Assembly: GCA_000818945.1 (NCBI GenBank)
Contig: KN805400.1
Span: 133,293-197,292 of the forward strand
Source: Schizochytrium sp. CCTCC M209059
Taxonomy: Eukaryota > Sar > Bigyra > Thraustochytrida > Thraustochytriidae
Reading direction: 5' to 3'
DNA length: 64,000 nucleotides
This document shows positions 36,860 through 49,612 of this stretch, piece after piece. Below the pieces are notes generated by a model. That model saw only the letters and a list, made by a program, of their open reading frames with translations, was not told the origin of the DNA and searched no databases. The number at the start of each line of letters is the position of its first letter. The stretch's first letter is position 1. The position numbers and the translations under genes were made by a program.

Positions 36860-37993
36860 ATGTACGCCAGCAGACACACCACGCTGGGTGGGCCTCCTGG
36901 TCTGCCGCCCCAGAGACCGGGCCCGTCGAAGACGACAACGACGACGACGAAGATGACGACAGTACCAAGAAGAAGTGCCAACCCTTTTGCAGCCAAGAAA
37001 AAGAAGAAGAGCAAGCAGCAGCAGCAGCTCCTGCTTCATCAGCGACGCGAGGAAGAGGCGCTTGGTAACGTTTGGGAATCTGAAGCCATGCGCGCATACA
37101 AGACAGCCGCAAAAGATGCCGCAAGCATCGGAGCTGCTGCACCTGCGGCCGATCTGAAAAACGCTGCAAATGATAGCGATTGGGTCCTCGTGCAGCAACC
37201 ACGGGATCCAATTGCCCTGCGAGGCGACGCGCATGAAGTCGTTCTAGTTCCAGATGTCCAACAAGACAGTCAGGCGCCAATCTCGAAGCGCCAAGCCCAG
37301 CGCGAAGCAGACCTTCGTCGATCCAAGGGCCAGCTGCCCCTGGTCACTCGTGAGATGACAGATACTGAATACAATCGTGTCTTCAAGCGTCCACTGCCGC
37401 ACAATTATGGCCGTGCCAATACTCGCCCAGTCGTCGACGAGAATTACCTGCGGACCTTTAATGTCAGGGCTGCCATTGGCGGAGGTCCAACGCAAGTCTA
37501 CGATTCTGCTCTTGCTGCACTTGCTGCCGGTCCGCCCACGTCAACGCATCTTTTGCCGGCTGAAGAAATCGATGCAGCTCTCCTGCAGCAATCACTCCGC
37601 CAGCACGACCAACAACAGAAAGGTCAAGAAGAGATCGCTCCAGCAGCACACGAACAAACTAGTGCTTTTCCTGCCCTTGCAAACTCGAGTAGCGCCCCAC
37701 TGGCCGTGAATCCGCCGCCGGCACTGCCGGAATGCCAGCCTCCTCTGCAAGGTATGACCTTTGGAAAGCCTTCCAAGGATCGTCGTCTCGAGCCCTCCAT
37801 GTTCGAGATCTTGTCCTGGGAAGATCCGAATCCACGCGACGTCGAAAGCGTGCCGCGACCCGATGCCAATGCGCTCGACCCACGCAATTACGCAACACTT
37901 CCCCCCTCGCATATACAGCTCATACCCTTTGCAGGGACGCGGAATACAGTTGGCCCGATTCCTCCTGGATCTGGTGCACAACCTCTCTTGTGA
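36860..37993 (+). CDS. Unknown disordered protein
   Basis: Predicted 377 residues, ATG at 36860. The start is Pro/Thr-rich (GGPPGLPPQRPGPSKTTTTT), followed by lysine and glutamine runs (AKKKKKSKQQQQLLLHQ). The middle has a more ordered-looking stretch: DWVLVQQPRDPIALRGDA, then ISKRQAQREADLRRSKGQLP and TEYNRVFKRPLPHNYGRA. The C-terminal third is Pro/Ala-rich, with a conserved-looking DRRLEPSMFEILSWEDPNPR. There is no signal peptide, membrane segment or known catalytic motif. I do not recognise a family. Head-to-head with the CLU-like gene, so the two may be co-regulated. Confidence 0.65.
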   Translation: MYASRHTTLGGPPGLPPQRPGPSKTTTTTTKMTTVPRRSANPFAAKKKKKSKQQQQLLLHQRREEEALGNVWESEAMRAYKTAAKDAASIGAAAPAADLKNAANDSDWVLVQQPRDPIALRGDAHEVVLVPDVQQDSQAPISKRQAQREADLRRSKGQLPLVTREMTDTEYNRVFKRPLPHNYGRANTRPVVDENYLRTFNVRAAIGGGPTQVYDSALAALAAGPPTSTHLLPAEEIDAALLQQSLRQHDQQQKGQEEIAPAAHEQTSAFPALANSSSAPLAVNPPPALPECQPPLQGMTFGKPSKDRRLEPSMFEILSWEDPNPRDVESVPRPDANALDPRNYATLPPSHIQLIPFAGTRNTVGPIPPGSGAQPLL

Positions 37994-38433
37994 AGAAATG
38001 TAAAAGTTACGTGGGCTTGATGGTAGGGACCTACTAATTTCATAAAAGGGATGAGTTCTCTTCTTCTTCCTTTTTTTTTAAATCAAACTTCTTGCGGCAC
38101 CATGACCTTGCCATTGAGATTCTCAGCAGCAACCGTATCAACGCTTTTGAAAGGGCAAAGAAATCTTGCAATCTTCATAAATTTCTAACCCCTACTGAAT
38201 CTCTCCAGAAAATAGGTGATGTGCGACCCTGCGCCTAATTGTATACCATTCAGCTTTAGATGCTGCGCGTGAAGGGTGTGCACATGCGCTCGCGTGGGCG
38301 GTGAGAGGTCAGCAGGGGCGCTTGACTGGAGGCTTCTCGCTGCTTCACCACGGGCGTTCCAGAACTGCGTAAGCGACTAAGCCCGTCGTGAATCATGTGC
38401 TACGGGACCTGCAAATGCGAGAAAAGCCCAGTT
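37994..38433. other. Intergenic spacer, AT-richer
   Basis: Lower GC than surroundings with a T run near 38070. No gene seen. Lies between the unknown plus-strand gene and the 3' end of the broken minus-strand gene. Confidence 0.5.
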
Positions 38434-39530
38434 TTACTTCCCTGACTCTTCAATAATTTCGAAAGCGCCGCGCAGAGCTGTGAGAACGGCATCTCGGGGA
38501 AGTTGGTCATGTACAGGCAAGATCACGCAGCGCAAACTGACTATGATCTCTGGTATGACTTTGCGGCCTACGTTTCTTTGCTGAGCTGACCTCGCGCAAA
38601 AGCCGTGCAAGCTGCTTTTTCGACACCTGGGACATCTGTTTGGCAACTTCGACCTCTGCTGCATTCTCTCGCGCATCCAGTAGGCGCGCGTGGTCCGCAT
38701 CGTCTTGTGCATAGTGAGCACTCGAGGTTCTGCGACGCTTTGTCTCGCTACGCAGCGGTGAACCGATGTAACTTGCGAGGCGTTGCTCGGCCCCATTTTG
38801 GATGTAACCTTATCACTCGCCACGACCCACTTAATCGTCACCCATTCGGCGCGCTGGCTAGCCGGTGGCGGACACATTTCTGTCACAACAGCTGAAACTT
38901 TAGTGATGTCACTTTTCAAAGCCCACGCGATGGGTTTGATGGTGTCAAACTCGAAGGTGGTCGGATGAGAATGGTGCCATCGGAACTTGCAACTTGTACG
39001 GGAACCCAGCTTGCCACATGAGTTCTGCCGCAAGCTCTTGTTTGAAAATTGCTTCTCGAGTCTCTAGCTCAAGGTTTGCAGCGCCATCGTTACTGAAGTG
39101 ACGATTTCCCCTGAATATCTAGGACGCGCAGATCGGCGCCTGCTGCTCTTGGCACCACGATAATTCGCAGTGGCTTTGCAAAGTATCGCGTCTGGCCGTA
39201 GCCAGTGACGCACCTGTAGAGACGCCCGACATAGGTTCGAAATGGGATCCTTTTGGACGTTGACAGCCTAGTCACCACCACCACGGAGTATACGCCGTCG
39301 ACAGGTTCTCTCCGTTCAATGAGGCACGGAACAACGATGCGATTAGGCAAGGCACTTGCCCCACTATCCCTCGAGTGACTCGCGACTCTCCCACCGCCAA
39401 ATGGACCTCGCGCAGGCCCGCGCGCGCTCGAATGAAGTCTTTCATGAAACTGACGAAAAATTAGGCTCCAAAGACACGTGGTTGCAGTGGCAGGTCATGG
39501 GGGATCCACCTTTGGGACATGGGCTAGTAG
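38434..39530 (-). pseudogene. Frame-broken gene remnant, family unknown
   Basis: On the minus strand, protein-like fragments occur in order but in different frames, without splice signals at the joins. They are VSFMKDFIRARAGLREVHLA (near 39455), IVVPCLIERREPVDGVYSVV to VVPRAAGADLRVLDIQG (39350-39110), LELETREAIFKQELAAELMW to FSSDHLRV (39075-38960), TIKPIAWALKSDITKVSAVV and on (38950-38760), and DDADHARLLDARENAAEVEV then QVSKKQLARLLREVSSAKKR (38715-38590). At least three small indels and a stop separate them. One 199-codon frame (38434-39033) crosses the remnant but mixes coding and shifted sequence. The ancestor probably ended in a coiled coil. A real gene with sequencing errors is the alternative. 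Confidence 0.55.
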
Positions 39531-39834
39531 ACACGAAAGTGCCTGTCCACCGCCTGAGAGGTAATTGAGGATCCACCCGTGGGTATATCTATGCAAAACG
39601 ACCGTGTCCGTTACAGACACGCAAAGCCCCTGACTGTCAGCACTTTTGGCAACAGAAGCCGAGCACATTCTGGGTCGATACTGCTCTGATTGCTCTCGCT
39701 GCTGTCGTGACGGCTGTACGCGCGCTCCTGCTGCCCCTGTAAAGGCATTATCCTGGAGTCCAAGGGTGAGCAAGAGACGTCGCCGGAGAAGGTAGCCAAC
39801 GGTTGCTGCTACAACAACATCGTCGAACGCACGC
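39531..39834. other. Leader/promoter of the kinesin gene
   Basis: 304 bases between the pseudogene remnant and the kinesin start. No distinct element recognised. Confidence 0.4.
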
Positions 39835-41391
39835 ATGGCGTCGACAATATCTGGGACGCGCGTCCGGGTTCTGACGCGCGTCCGGCCTTTGCAAGAAGAG
39901 GAGACTCGCTCGAAAGAGCCCAAAGCTGTGCGCGTGAGCCCAGAACAATGTCTTCTTGAAGCCGATGGACCGAGTGCTCATGGCGGACCATCGAGGTTCA
40001 GATTCGACGCGTGCTTTGCCGAGGACGCGTCGCAAGCTCAAGTTTACACAGAAGCAGGCGCCCCTCTGGTAGACGCGGTCAGCCAAGGGTACAACGCAGC
40101 CCTCATTGCATACGGCCAAACTGGCTCCGGAAAAACGTACTCCATGTTGGCTGGCGCAGAGGACATCTGGGCTCTTGCAAGTCGTAGCGATGATGCAGAG
40201 CGAGACCGCGTCGAGGACGCCCTTGACATCATTGGTAGATCTCCATGGCGCGGCGCCATCCCTCGTGCCGTTGAGCACATCTTTGCACATGCGGCGCGTC
40301 TCGAGCAACACGGTGCAGTGCGCCTCACCTGCACCTACGTGGAGATCTACAATGAGCAAGTCTTTGATCTCTTGCGAGAAGGACCCGAGTCATTGTCTAG
40401 TGACCAGCGTGGAGGTCTCGATATTCACGAAGATGCCTTTCGTGGTGTGCATGTGCCAGGAGCCACCGAGGTTCATGTGCAATCGCTCGAGGACGTTCTG
40501 GCAGTGCTCTGGGCTGGAGCTGTGCGACGTGCCATGGACTCGACCGATATGAATGAGCACAGCTCTCGCTCGCACACCATTTTCCAGGTCATTCTCGAAC
40601 AAACACTTGCCGCTTCGCCCTCGCGCCGCATCCGCAGCAAGCTCAGCCTGGTAGATCTTGCCGGAAGCGAAAAGTGGCGCTCACATCAGCTCTCCAAGTT
40701 CTCTGCCCAGCGCATCTCCGAAATGACGAGCATCAACAAGAGTCTTTCGAACCTTGGAAACTGTATTCGTGCGCTCGAAAAGGGTAAAGCGCATGTTCCG
40801 TTTCGCAACAGTAAGCTGACACGCTTGCTTCAGGATTCTCTCAAGGGCAACGCCATGACGAGTTTTCTCGTCACGCTCTCGCCAGCACGAGCCAGTCTCG
40901 AGGAGACCATGTCAAGTTTGCATTTTGCCGAGCGATGCAAGGGTGTTCTAGTCGACCCGCGCGTTGGCGATGAGCTCGCGGTGTTTCCCGAAGAAAACGA
41001 AGACACAAAAGAGCTCGCTGCAGAAAATGCGCGCCTTCGCGCTCGCGTCCGCGAGCTAGAAGCTCGGCTTGCAAGGGCCCACACTGACCCTTGTGCAGTC
41101 TTGGGCAGTACGGTCTCCGCTGCCGCAAAGCGTCTGAACGCATGGCAGGCAAATGGTTCTCGCGAATCAGTGACCGTCAACAAAGGCTCTAATCAAGAAT
41201 GCGAGGTTTATGGGGATGCTTCGCAAGACGAACATCTTGCCGGCGTCTATGAAGACTGGCTCCTGCGCACGCTTGCCCAGCCAGGGACCCCGGCAGCTAC
41301 GCTCTCGCTCGAGCAGCGCCTAGCGATGGCGGAGTGGGCCGTGCTTTTGCAGTTTCGCAAGCTCGCCTCTGTACAAGCTGAGACAGATTAA
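39835..41391 (+). CDS. Kinesin with N-terminal motor and very short stalk
   Basis: Predicted 518 residues, ATG at 39835. The motor starts almost at residue 8 (TRVRVLTRVRPLQ). The P-loop is GQTGSGKT (94-101), the YVEIYNEQVFDLLR helix follows, switch I is NEHSSRSH, and switch II is DLAGSEKW, with INKSLSNLGNCIRAL and VPFRNSKLTRLLQDSLKGN after it. The motor ends near LHFAERCKGV. A short coiled coil follows (ELAAENARLRARVRELEARL) and the protein finishes about 120 residues later, so it lacks the long stalk and tail of transport kinesins. ATP-driven microtubule binding is secure. Subfamily, direction and cargo are not. SEKW in place of the common SER after switch II may help classification. Confidence 0.93.
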   Translation: MASTISGTRVRVLTRVRPLQEEETRSKEPKAVRVSPEQCLLEADGPSAHGGPSRFRFDACFAEDASQAQVYTEAGAPLVDAVSQGYNAALIAYGQTGSGKTYSMLAGAEDIWALASRSDDAERDRVEDALDIIGRSPWRGAIPRAVEHIFAHAARLEQHGAVRLTCTYVEIYNEQVFDLLREGPESLSSDQRGGLDIHEDAFRGVHVPGATEVHVQSLEDVLAVLWAGAVRRAMDSTDMNEHSSRSHTIFQVILEQTLAASPSRRIRSKLSLVDLAGSEKWRSHQLSKFSAQRISEMTSINKSLSNLGNCIRALEKGKAHVPFRNSKLTRLLQDSLKGNAMTSFLVTLSPARASLEETMSSLHFAERCKGVLVDPRVGDELAVFPEENEDTKELAAENARLRARVRELEARLARAHTDPCAVLGSTVSAAAKRLNAWQANGSRESVTVNKGSNQECEVYGDASQDEHLAGVYEDWLLRTLAQPGTPAATLSLEQRLAMAEWAVLLQFRKLASVQAETD

Positions 41392-41941
41392 CCAGACCAA
41401 GATCTCGCCAAGCATATCGACGCCGCCACCACCGACGTCGCGACGCGCTCCGGGTTCTGATTTTGGGTGTGTCTCACGTGCAAAAAACTCGTCCCGTCCG
41501 GGGCATAATAATCGCGACCGACCACAACAAAAGCCCAGCCCTAGCTCTTTGCGGGCGACACGACGCAAGGCGAGGCGAGGCGAGGCGAGGCGAGGCGAGG
41601 CGAGACGAAGACAGCAAGAGCAAGAGCAAGAGCAAGCGCGAGAGCGAGGACTTGCCTGACGCCGTGCCGAGGCAAGGGTTGGTCGAGGCCGCGTGGCGGC
41701 ATCTTTCACTGTCGGCGGCTGCCTTGGCAGGCAAGAAAGCTTCGCTTGTCCGCTTCACTACTCTCGGCTCAGCCGCGCCGTATTGGCAAAGTGCGTCGCG
41801 AACGCGAACGTGACAAGGCCGGCTCTTCAAACTTGTCCTCCTCGATTTTGCGCGAGGGGAGGAAAACGCGAAGAGAGCAGAACACGCGAGACGAAAACGA
41901 GAAAGAAAAAAGATACGCTCCGTGAAAATTCTTGCGAGATA
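41392..41941. other. Intergenic region with GGCGA repeat
   Basis: Contains a GGCGA pentanucleotide run at 41566-41603 and AGAGCA units after it. A frame in phase with the next gene extends back to a GTG at 41693 but adds no plausible domain. Confidence 0.5.
41566..41603. repeat. (GGCGA)n pentanucleotide repeat
   Basis: About seven GGCGA units, the reverse complement class of the CTCGC repeats at 22094 and 25364. Confidence 0.95.
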
Positions 41942-43456
41942 ATGGACGAGGCTCTCTTTTTCACAATGGGCGTGGGAAGCTTGTTCCCCTGGAATGCCTT
42001 CATCACGGAGAGCTCCTATTTCTCGAGACGCTTCCAAGGTACCTCGTATGTGAGCACCTTTGAGAGTGGATTCGGTGTGGCATACAATTTGTCCAACGTG
42101 CTCTCGCTGCTTCTGCTCTTGCTGGTGCAAAAGTACATGACCGAGAGAATACTCATCGTCGCGCCTTTTGTCGGCACCGGCATCGTCTTTTGCGCAACAG
42201 CGTTACTGACGCTTGTTGACATCTCTGTCGACGCCCTTTTCTACGCGACCACAGTGACCGTCCTCTTGGCGGGCATCATGGCCGCGCCAATGATCTCGGG
42301 TGTGGCTGGCTTAGCGGCTCGCTTTCGCAAGTCATGCGCGTCTGCGTTTTTTTCGGGCCAAGCCTTTGGCGGCGTTGTAGCCTCGGTCTCGAGTCTTGTG
42401 ACGTCGGGGGTGGCGCCGCAACCGAGCGACTTTTGTAACGCAACAGCGCTCTTCGAACCCGAAGTAAATCTTTCTCTGGCTGCACGACTCAATGCAAAGC
42501 ACCCTTTTGTTGTGGATTGGAGCGCTTTCTCATACTTTACAATTGCCGCAGCTGTCTGTTTCATTTCGGTGGCAGCATACATGGCAGTCAAGTCGAGACA
42601 GGGGCAAAACATTGTGCCTACCTTTGGCGTGGGTCTTGATGGCACTGGAAATGGGTCGACAGAGGGTGACGATGATGATGATGAAGAAGATGAAGACGGC
42701 TATGCGCTACTACAACCAGATATTCAAATGGAAGTTGGAGATGATGACGATGACGAGGTGGTCATGCTCGAAGTCGTCTCTGGCTCGCAAGAGCTGAATA
42801 CTGCCCTTCTTGATTCCAATAGTAACCAGCAAGAAAGATCGCAGAGAAGAGCACCAACAGTAGCAGGAAGGGAAGGGGATGAAGCGGATTTGCCCAAGGA
42901 AACCAGCTGGGAGGGCACGACCGTGCGCGCCGTTTTTCATGTAATTCGCTATCCGAGCGCGGCAGTCTTGTTGACCTTTTTAGTGACCCTCTCTCTCTTT
43001 CCTGCGCTCACTGCACAAACGTATTCTCGTCGCGAGTGCGCTCCTGGGTCAAGTCGATTTTGGAACGATCTCTTCGTTCCTAGTCTCTTTCTCTGTTTCA
43101 ACGGTGCAGATCTCTTGGGTAGGTTGCTGCAAGGACGCTGGCAGCCTTTTTCGGGTCGTGCACTCATGTTTCTCGCCTTGTCGCGGTCTGTCTTTTGGCC
43201 CCTTTTCTTTTTCCAGCATATTCGTGGCTCGCGTCTGGACCCTGTCCTCGGTTCAGACCTTTTCCCCATTGCTACTTCGCTTGCTTGTGGGTTTTCAAAT
43301 GGCTTTGTGGGTACAGCCTCCATGGTCAATGCTCAGCTTTCTGTGCCCATGGCGCATCGTGACTTAGCATCAACAATTGCCACCATCTGTCTCACCATTG
43401 GTCTCACCATTGGATCAACAAGTAGCTACCTGTCAGTTTACATTGTTCAGGGCTGA
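41942..43456 (+). CDS. Equilibrative nucleoside transporter (SLC29/ENT family)
   Basis: Predicted 504 residues from the ATG at 41942, which places the family signature GVGSLFPWNAFI at residues 10-21, as expected for the first ENT membrane helix. About eleven hydrophobic helices can be seen, among them VLSLLLLLLVQKYM, IVAPFVGTGIVFCATALLTL and FYATTVTVLLAGIMAAPMIS. A long acidic cytoplasmic loop (GDDDDDEEDEDGYALL, ~240-320) separates the sixth and seventh helices, the usual position of the large ENT loop. The C-terminal part carries the family's NGADLLGRLL-type helix and a final ASTIATICLTIGLTIGSTSS. ENTs carry nucleosides or nucleobases across plasma or organelle membranes, by facilitated diffusion or, in many protists, with protons. 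Confidence 0.92.
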   Translation: MDEALFFTMGVGSLFPWNAFITESSYFSRRFQGTSYVSTFESGFGVAYNLSNVLSLLLLLLVQKYMTERILIVAPFVGTGIVFCATALLTLVDISVDALFYATTVTVLLAGIMAAPMISGVAGLAARFRKSCASAFFSGQAFGGVVASVSSLVTSGVAPQPSDFCNATALFEPEVNLSLAARLNAKHPFVVDWSAFSYFTIAAAVCFISVAAYMAVKSRQGQNIVPTFGVGLDGTGNGSTEGDDDDDEEDEDGYALLQPDIQMEVGDDDDDEVVMLEVVSGSQELNTALLDSNSNQQERSQRRAPTVAGREGDEADLPKETSWEGTTVRAVFHVIRYPSAAVLLTFLVTLSLFPALTAQTYSRRECAPGSSRFWNDLFVPSLFLCFNGADLLGRLLQGRWQPFSGRALMFLALSRSVFWPLFFFQHIRGSRLDPVLGSDLFPIATSLACGFSNGFVGTASMVNAQLSVPMAHRDLASTIATICLTIGLTIGSTSSYLSVYIVQG

Positions 43457-43855
43457 AGAGAAGTAAACGCAAGTTTTGTAACGTCCCGAGCAAGATGGAT
43501 GTGCAACAGAATAAGAAATCGGAGATTGATTTGAAGGTATGAAAATCCGTCAAAGACGTTCTTCTTCCTTGAGTAGGAAAATCGTTTGCATTTTCCCGAG
43601 GCTCAAAAGGGGGGTCCAGTGTTTCGCTTCCTTCATTCCCGAATGCAAGTTTTTCATTCGTTAAAAGAAAACGTCATTTGATTGATTGCACGCTGTTTCC
43701 CACTTTCAAGACTTGGACGTGCGGAACTCCTAAAGCTGAAGCGGCTTGCCTTTTTATTCCTCAAGAGGTTCATTTTTATTCCTCAAGAGGTTCAAGAATT
43801 ACTTCTCGTGAACCAACAAAAATACATCTTGATGTGCAGAACTCAATTCAGAGTC
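43457..43855. other. Tail-to-tail intergenic region with a 22-base direct duplication
   Basis: The sequence TTTTTATTCCTCAAGAGGTT is present twice in tandem near 43750-43790; the CCTCAAGAGG core is itself nearly palindromic. No gene seen. It may carry the 3' processing signals of the two convergent genes. Confidence 0.5.
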
Positions 43856-46660
<2,805 letters not shown>

Positions 46661-47206
46661 GCTCACGATTGCGGCGGTTCATAGTTGGTGTATGACTTAC
46701 GCCGGCATCCGAAGGCGACGCGTTGTTTTTATTGTTTTATTATATCACGGAGTTCTTTTCTTGCTGTCGAACTGATGATGATGCTGCTGCCTGTGATTAT
46801 CTTGAAAACGGTGTTGCTGCTCCTTTTGCTGTGGAACTATTCGTCATGTTGTCGAGCTACGCGCGACCTTGCGCTGCTCGAAACTTTTGTCGGTTGGGTA
46901 GTAGCACGGCATACCACTAGGCCTACAATTAATACGGCCAGCAGCAGCAGCAGCAGCAGCAGCGTCCCCAAAAACGCAATTCCCGAAGCTCATCAGTGAC
47001 GGAGAATACGGCGCGGACGTGCAGTCCGCCAGCCGGCCGCGCCTAGACAGACACGAGTGCTCGAGCCCGCGACCCGCGCGAGCACGCTCCCTTCGTTCGG
47101 CGCGCACGCGAGAAAGGCAGCTCGCTCAGCCGGCTCGCTCACGCCGCTCGCACACGTGTCGGCGAGCGAGGGAGCGCGGAAGGTCTCGTCAGAGAAGGTC
47201 ACCAAG
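46661..47206. promoter_or_regulatory. Shared divergent promoter, GT60 gene / acyl-AMP ligase gene
   Basis: 546 bases between head-to-head start codons. It includes a perfect TAGGCCTA at 46918-46925, an (AGC)n run at 46940-46963, an AT-rich TTGTTTTATTATATCACGG near 46732, and GAGC-rich leader sequence before the ligase start. Confidence 0.45.
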
Positions 47207-49612
47207 ATGGCGCAGCAGCACAAGACGGTGCTGGAGGCGCTGGAGGCGAACACGGAGAAAGCCGCAGACAAGAGCCTGTTCACGTACGTGGGCGACAAGG
47301 GTGAGGTGGTCAAGAGCTTCACCTATGAGCAGTTCGACGATGCGACGAGCCGGCTCGCGAGCGCCATGGTGTGCGAGGGCGGCTGGGGCCTTGAGGCAGG
47401 CGACAACCTGCTCCTCGTGTACCCTCCCGGGCTGGACTTCATCGTGGCGTTTGTAGCGTGCCTCAAGGCCGGCGTCGTGGCCGTCCCCGTGTATCCACCG
47501 CGGCCAGGCATGTCGAAAGATCTGAAAATGTTTGTCGCCGTGCAGAGCAGCTGCAAAGCCACCGTGGCACTCACCAGCTCGGCTTACGACTTTGCGAAGC
47601 GCGTAACGGGCTTCAAGCAGCTCTTTACTGGCGGCGCAAAGTGGCCCGCGCTGCGGTGGCTCGTTTCTGACGCTGGCAAGCTTCCCAATGGGGTACGTGG
47701 TTCCTATCAGGAGGTCGTGCCCGCCCCGATGCGGGACACACTCGCGTTCTTACAGTACACCTCCGGATCCACTTCCGCGCCCAAGGGCGTCATGATCACG
47801 CATGGAAACCTCGCACATAACCTGGCGACGATCATTCTGGCCCTCAAAGCCTCGGACGATACAGTGGTGGCCTCGTGGCTGCCGCAGTACCATGACATGG
47901 GTCTCATTGGCTCTCATTTGGGCGCACTGTATTGCGGCGGCTCCGGCACGTACATGTCTCCGATCTCCTTTATCAAAGACCCACCGCTGTGGCTACGCGT
48001 CGCATCGCAGTATGGCGCAACGCACCTTCAGGCGCCCAACTTTGCCTACAAATTGGTCGTGCGCAAATGGCGTGAGCAAGGTGGGAACCCTGCGGATCTC
48101 AGCCTTGCGACGGTGAGACACATTTTCAATGCCGCTGAGCCGATCGAGCTTGATGCCATGAATGACTTTATGAAAACCTTTAAGGCGGCCGGACTCCAAG
48201 GGTCCGCCATGTCTCCTGGCTATGGGCTGGCCGAGCACACGGTCTATGTATGTGACGCTGGAAGCCAAGTGCTTTACGTTAACAAGCAGGTGCTCGAGAC
48301 AGAACGCAGAGTTGTCACAGGAATGGATCCAAGCGATGCCGGAACAGCAATTATGATCGGCTGCGGGAACCCTCATCGGCACGGGTCCTCGGTAGGTATC
48401 AAGGTGAAAATTGTCAACGAGGACAATGCGCATGTTCTTGGCGAGGATGCCGTGGGCGAAATTTGGGTCACCTCGCCTTCCAAAGCTGCCGGGTACTTTG
48501 GAATGGAGGAGAAGACTGAGGAGAGCTTTGGTGCCAAAATCGCCGGGGAAAGTGGCGAAGAAGATGACAGCGACACATACTTGCGCACGGGTGACCTCGG
48601 ATTCTTTCACAACGACGAGCTCTTTATTTGCGGTCGTCTAAAGGACCTCATCATTATTCGCGGTAGAAATCACTTTCCGCAGGATATCGAGCACACAACC
48701 GAGCAAGCAGACGCGCTTATTCGTCCCGGATGCGTTGCGGCATTCACAGTGCAGGATTCCCACGGCCAAGGCGAACGCCTTGGTGTGGTCGCCGAGGTGC
48801 GCGATTCCAAATCTCATGATCTTGCAAAACTCTCGGAAAAGCTGCGGCGACGCATAGTGTCTGAGCATGGCGTGGCCCCGCACGTGCTCGTGCTCATCAA
48901 AGACCGTACCATTCCCAAGACAACGAGTGGCAAAATCAGCCGCTTCCGCGCCAAGGCCGCTCTCGAGAATGGCGAGCTGCAGGAGCTTCATCATTACGAG
49001 GGCACGCCCGCAGGTGAGGATGACGACGAGGACGCGGCCGACCTCGCCGCGGATGCCCCGGGGTCGAAGTTGTCGAGCGACGATGCAACTGCCGCAACGG
49101 GCGGCCAAAACGCGAGCCCTGCAGCAAGCGCTGGAGCTCGGACGCCTTCGAGCGGGCCAAACCCAACGCCAATCGGAGAGTCTGCAGCAGACAAGCGCGG
49201 CCCTGGTCTCCGCGGCGATGATCTCCTCGATGCGCTCAAGGAAGAGGTGGCGAGACTCACAGAAAGTGACCCAGATATGTTGGACCCTAATGCTCCGCTT
49301 TTCCAGCTTGGCATGGATTCCGTCACACTAACGCAGTTCAAGGGTATACTCTCAAACGCCTACGGTGTGGAGATTGAAGAGTTTGAGCTTTTCGACGAAG
49401 ACACTTCTCTTCACTACATTCAGCGGCGCGTCGAGGGCGAGCCAATGGCAGCCAAGTTTGCGGATATGGCGAATGGTGCTCCTACTGCACCGCCTGATAA
49501 TACGACTAGTACTTCAGGTGGACCTACTCATCAAAGCAGTCGGCCTGCCAAAGCAAAGAGCAAGCGCCCCAAACAAAAACTCTTTGGTTGCTTTGCAATT
49601 TGTGGATGCTAA
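47207..49612 (+). CDS. Fatty acyl-AMP ligase fused to an acyl carrier protein, cysteine-rich C-terminus
   Basis: Predicted 801 residues from the ATG at 47207. The adenylation domain shows VPVYPPRPG, the ATP loop YTSGSTSAPKG (184-194), WLPQYHDMGLIG, APNFAYKLVVRKW, SPGYGLAEHTVYV, RTGDLGF, and RGRNHFPQDIEHT, the last being a signature of fatty acyl-AMP ligases rather than acyl-CoA synthetases. The catalytic lysine is in PKTTSGKISRFR. An acyl-carrier-like domain follows, with Ser705 in LGMDSVTLTQF as the phosphopantetheine site. The enzyme should activate a fatty acid as acyl-AMP and load its own carrier domain. A basic linker leads to FGCFAICGC at the very end, a CXC-type cysteine cluster resembling lipid-modified Rab tails. 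Product pathway is unknown; no polyketide synthase gene lies nearby. Confidence 0.9.
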   Translation: MAQQHKTVLEALEANTEKAADKSLFTYVGDKGEVVKSFTYEQFDDATSRLASAMVCEGGWGLEAGDNLLLVYPPGLDFIVAFVACLKAGVVAVPVYPPRPGMSKDLKMFVAVQSSCKATVALTSSAYDFAKRVTGFKQLFTGGAKWPALRWLVSDAGKLPNGVRGSYQEVVPAPMRDTLAFLQYTSGSTSAPKGVMITHGNLAHNLATIILALKASDDTVVASWLPQYHDMGLIGSHLGALYCGGSGTYMSPISFIKDPPLWLRVASQYGATHLQAPNFAYKLVVRKWREQGGNPADLSLATVRHIFNAAEPIELDAMNDFMKTFKAAGLQGSAMSPGYGLAEHTVYVCDAGSQVLYVNKQVLETERRVVTGMDPSDAGTAIMIGCGNPHRHGSSVGIKVKIVNEDNAHVLGEDAVGEIWVTSPSKAAGYFGMEEKTEESFGAKIAGESGEEDDSDTYLRTGDLGFFHNDELFICGRLKDLIIIRGRNHFPQDIEHTTEQADALIRPGCVAAFTVQDSHGQGERLGVVAEVRDSKSHDLAKLSEKLRRRIVSEHGVAPHVLVLIKDRTIPKTTSGKISRFRAKAALENGELQELHHYEGTPAGEDDDEDAADLAADAPGSKLSSDDATAATGGQNASPAASAGARTPSSGPNPTPIGESAADKRGPGLRGDDLLDALKEEVARLTESDPDMLDPNAPLFQLGMDSVTLTQFKGILSNAYGVEIEEFELFDEDTSLHYIQRRVEGEPMAAKFADMANGAPTAPPDNTTSTSGGPTHQSSRPAKAKSKRPKQKLFGCFAICGC

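Noticed and set aside
41693..41941. N-terminal extension of the nucleoside transporter
   Set aside because: Starts at GTG, and the ATG at 41942 puts the family signature GVGSLFPWNAFI in its usual position.
47057..47206. N-terminal extension of the acyl-AMP ligase
   Set aside because: Begins at GTG in a GAGC-rich leader. The ATG at 47207 begins the adenylation-domain region directly. A weak presequence-like character was noted but not enough to prefer it.
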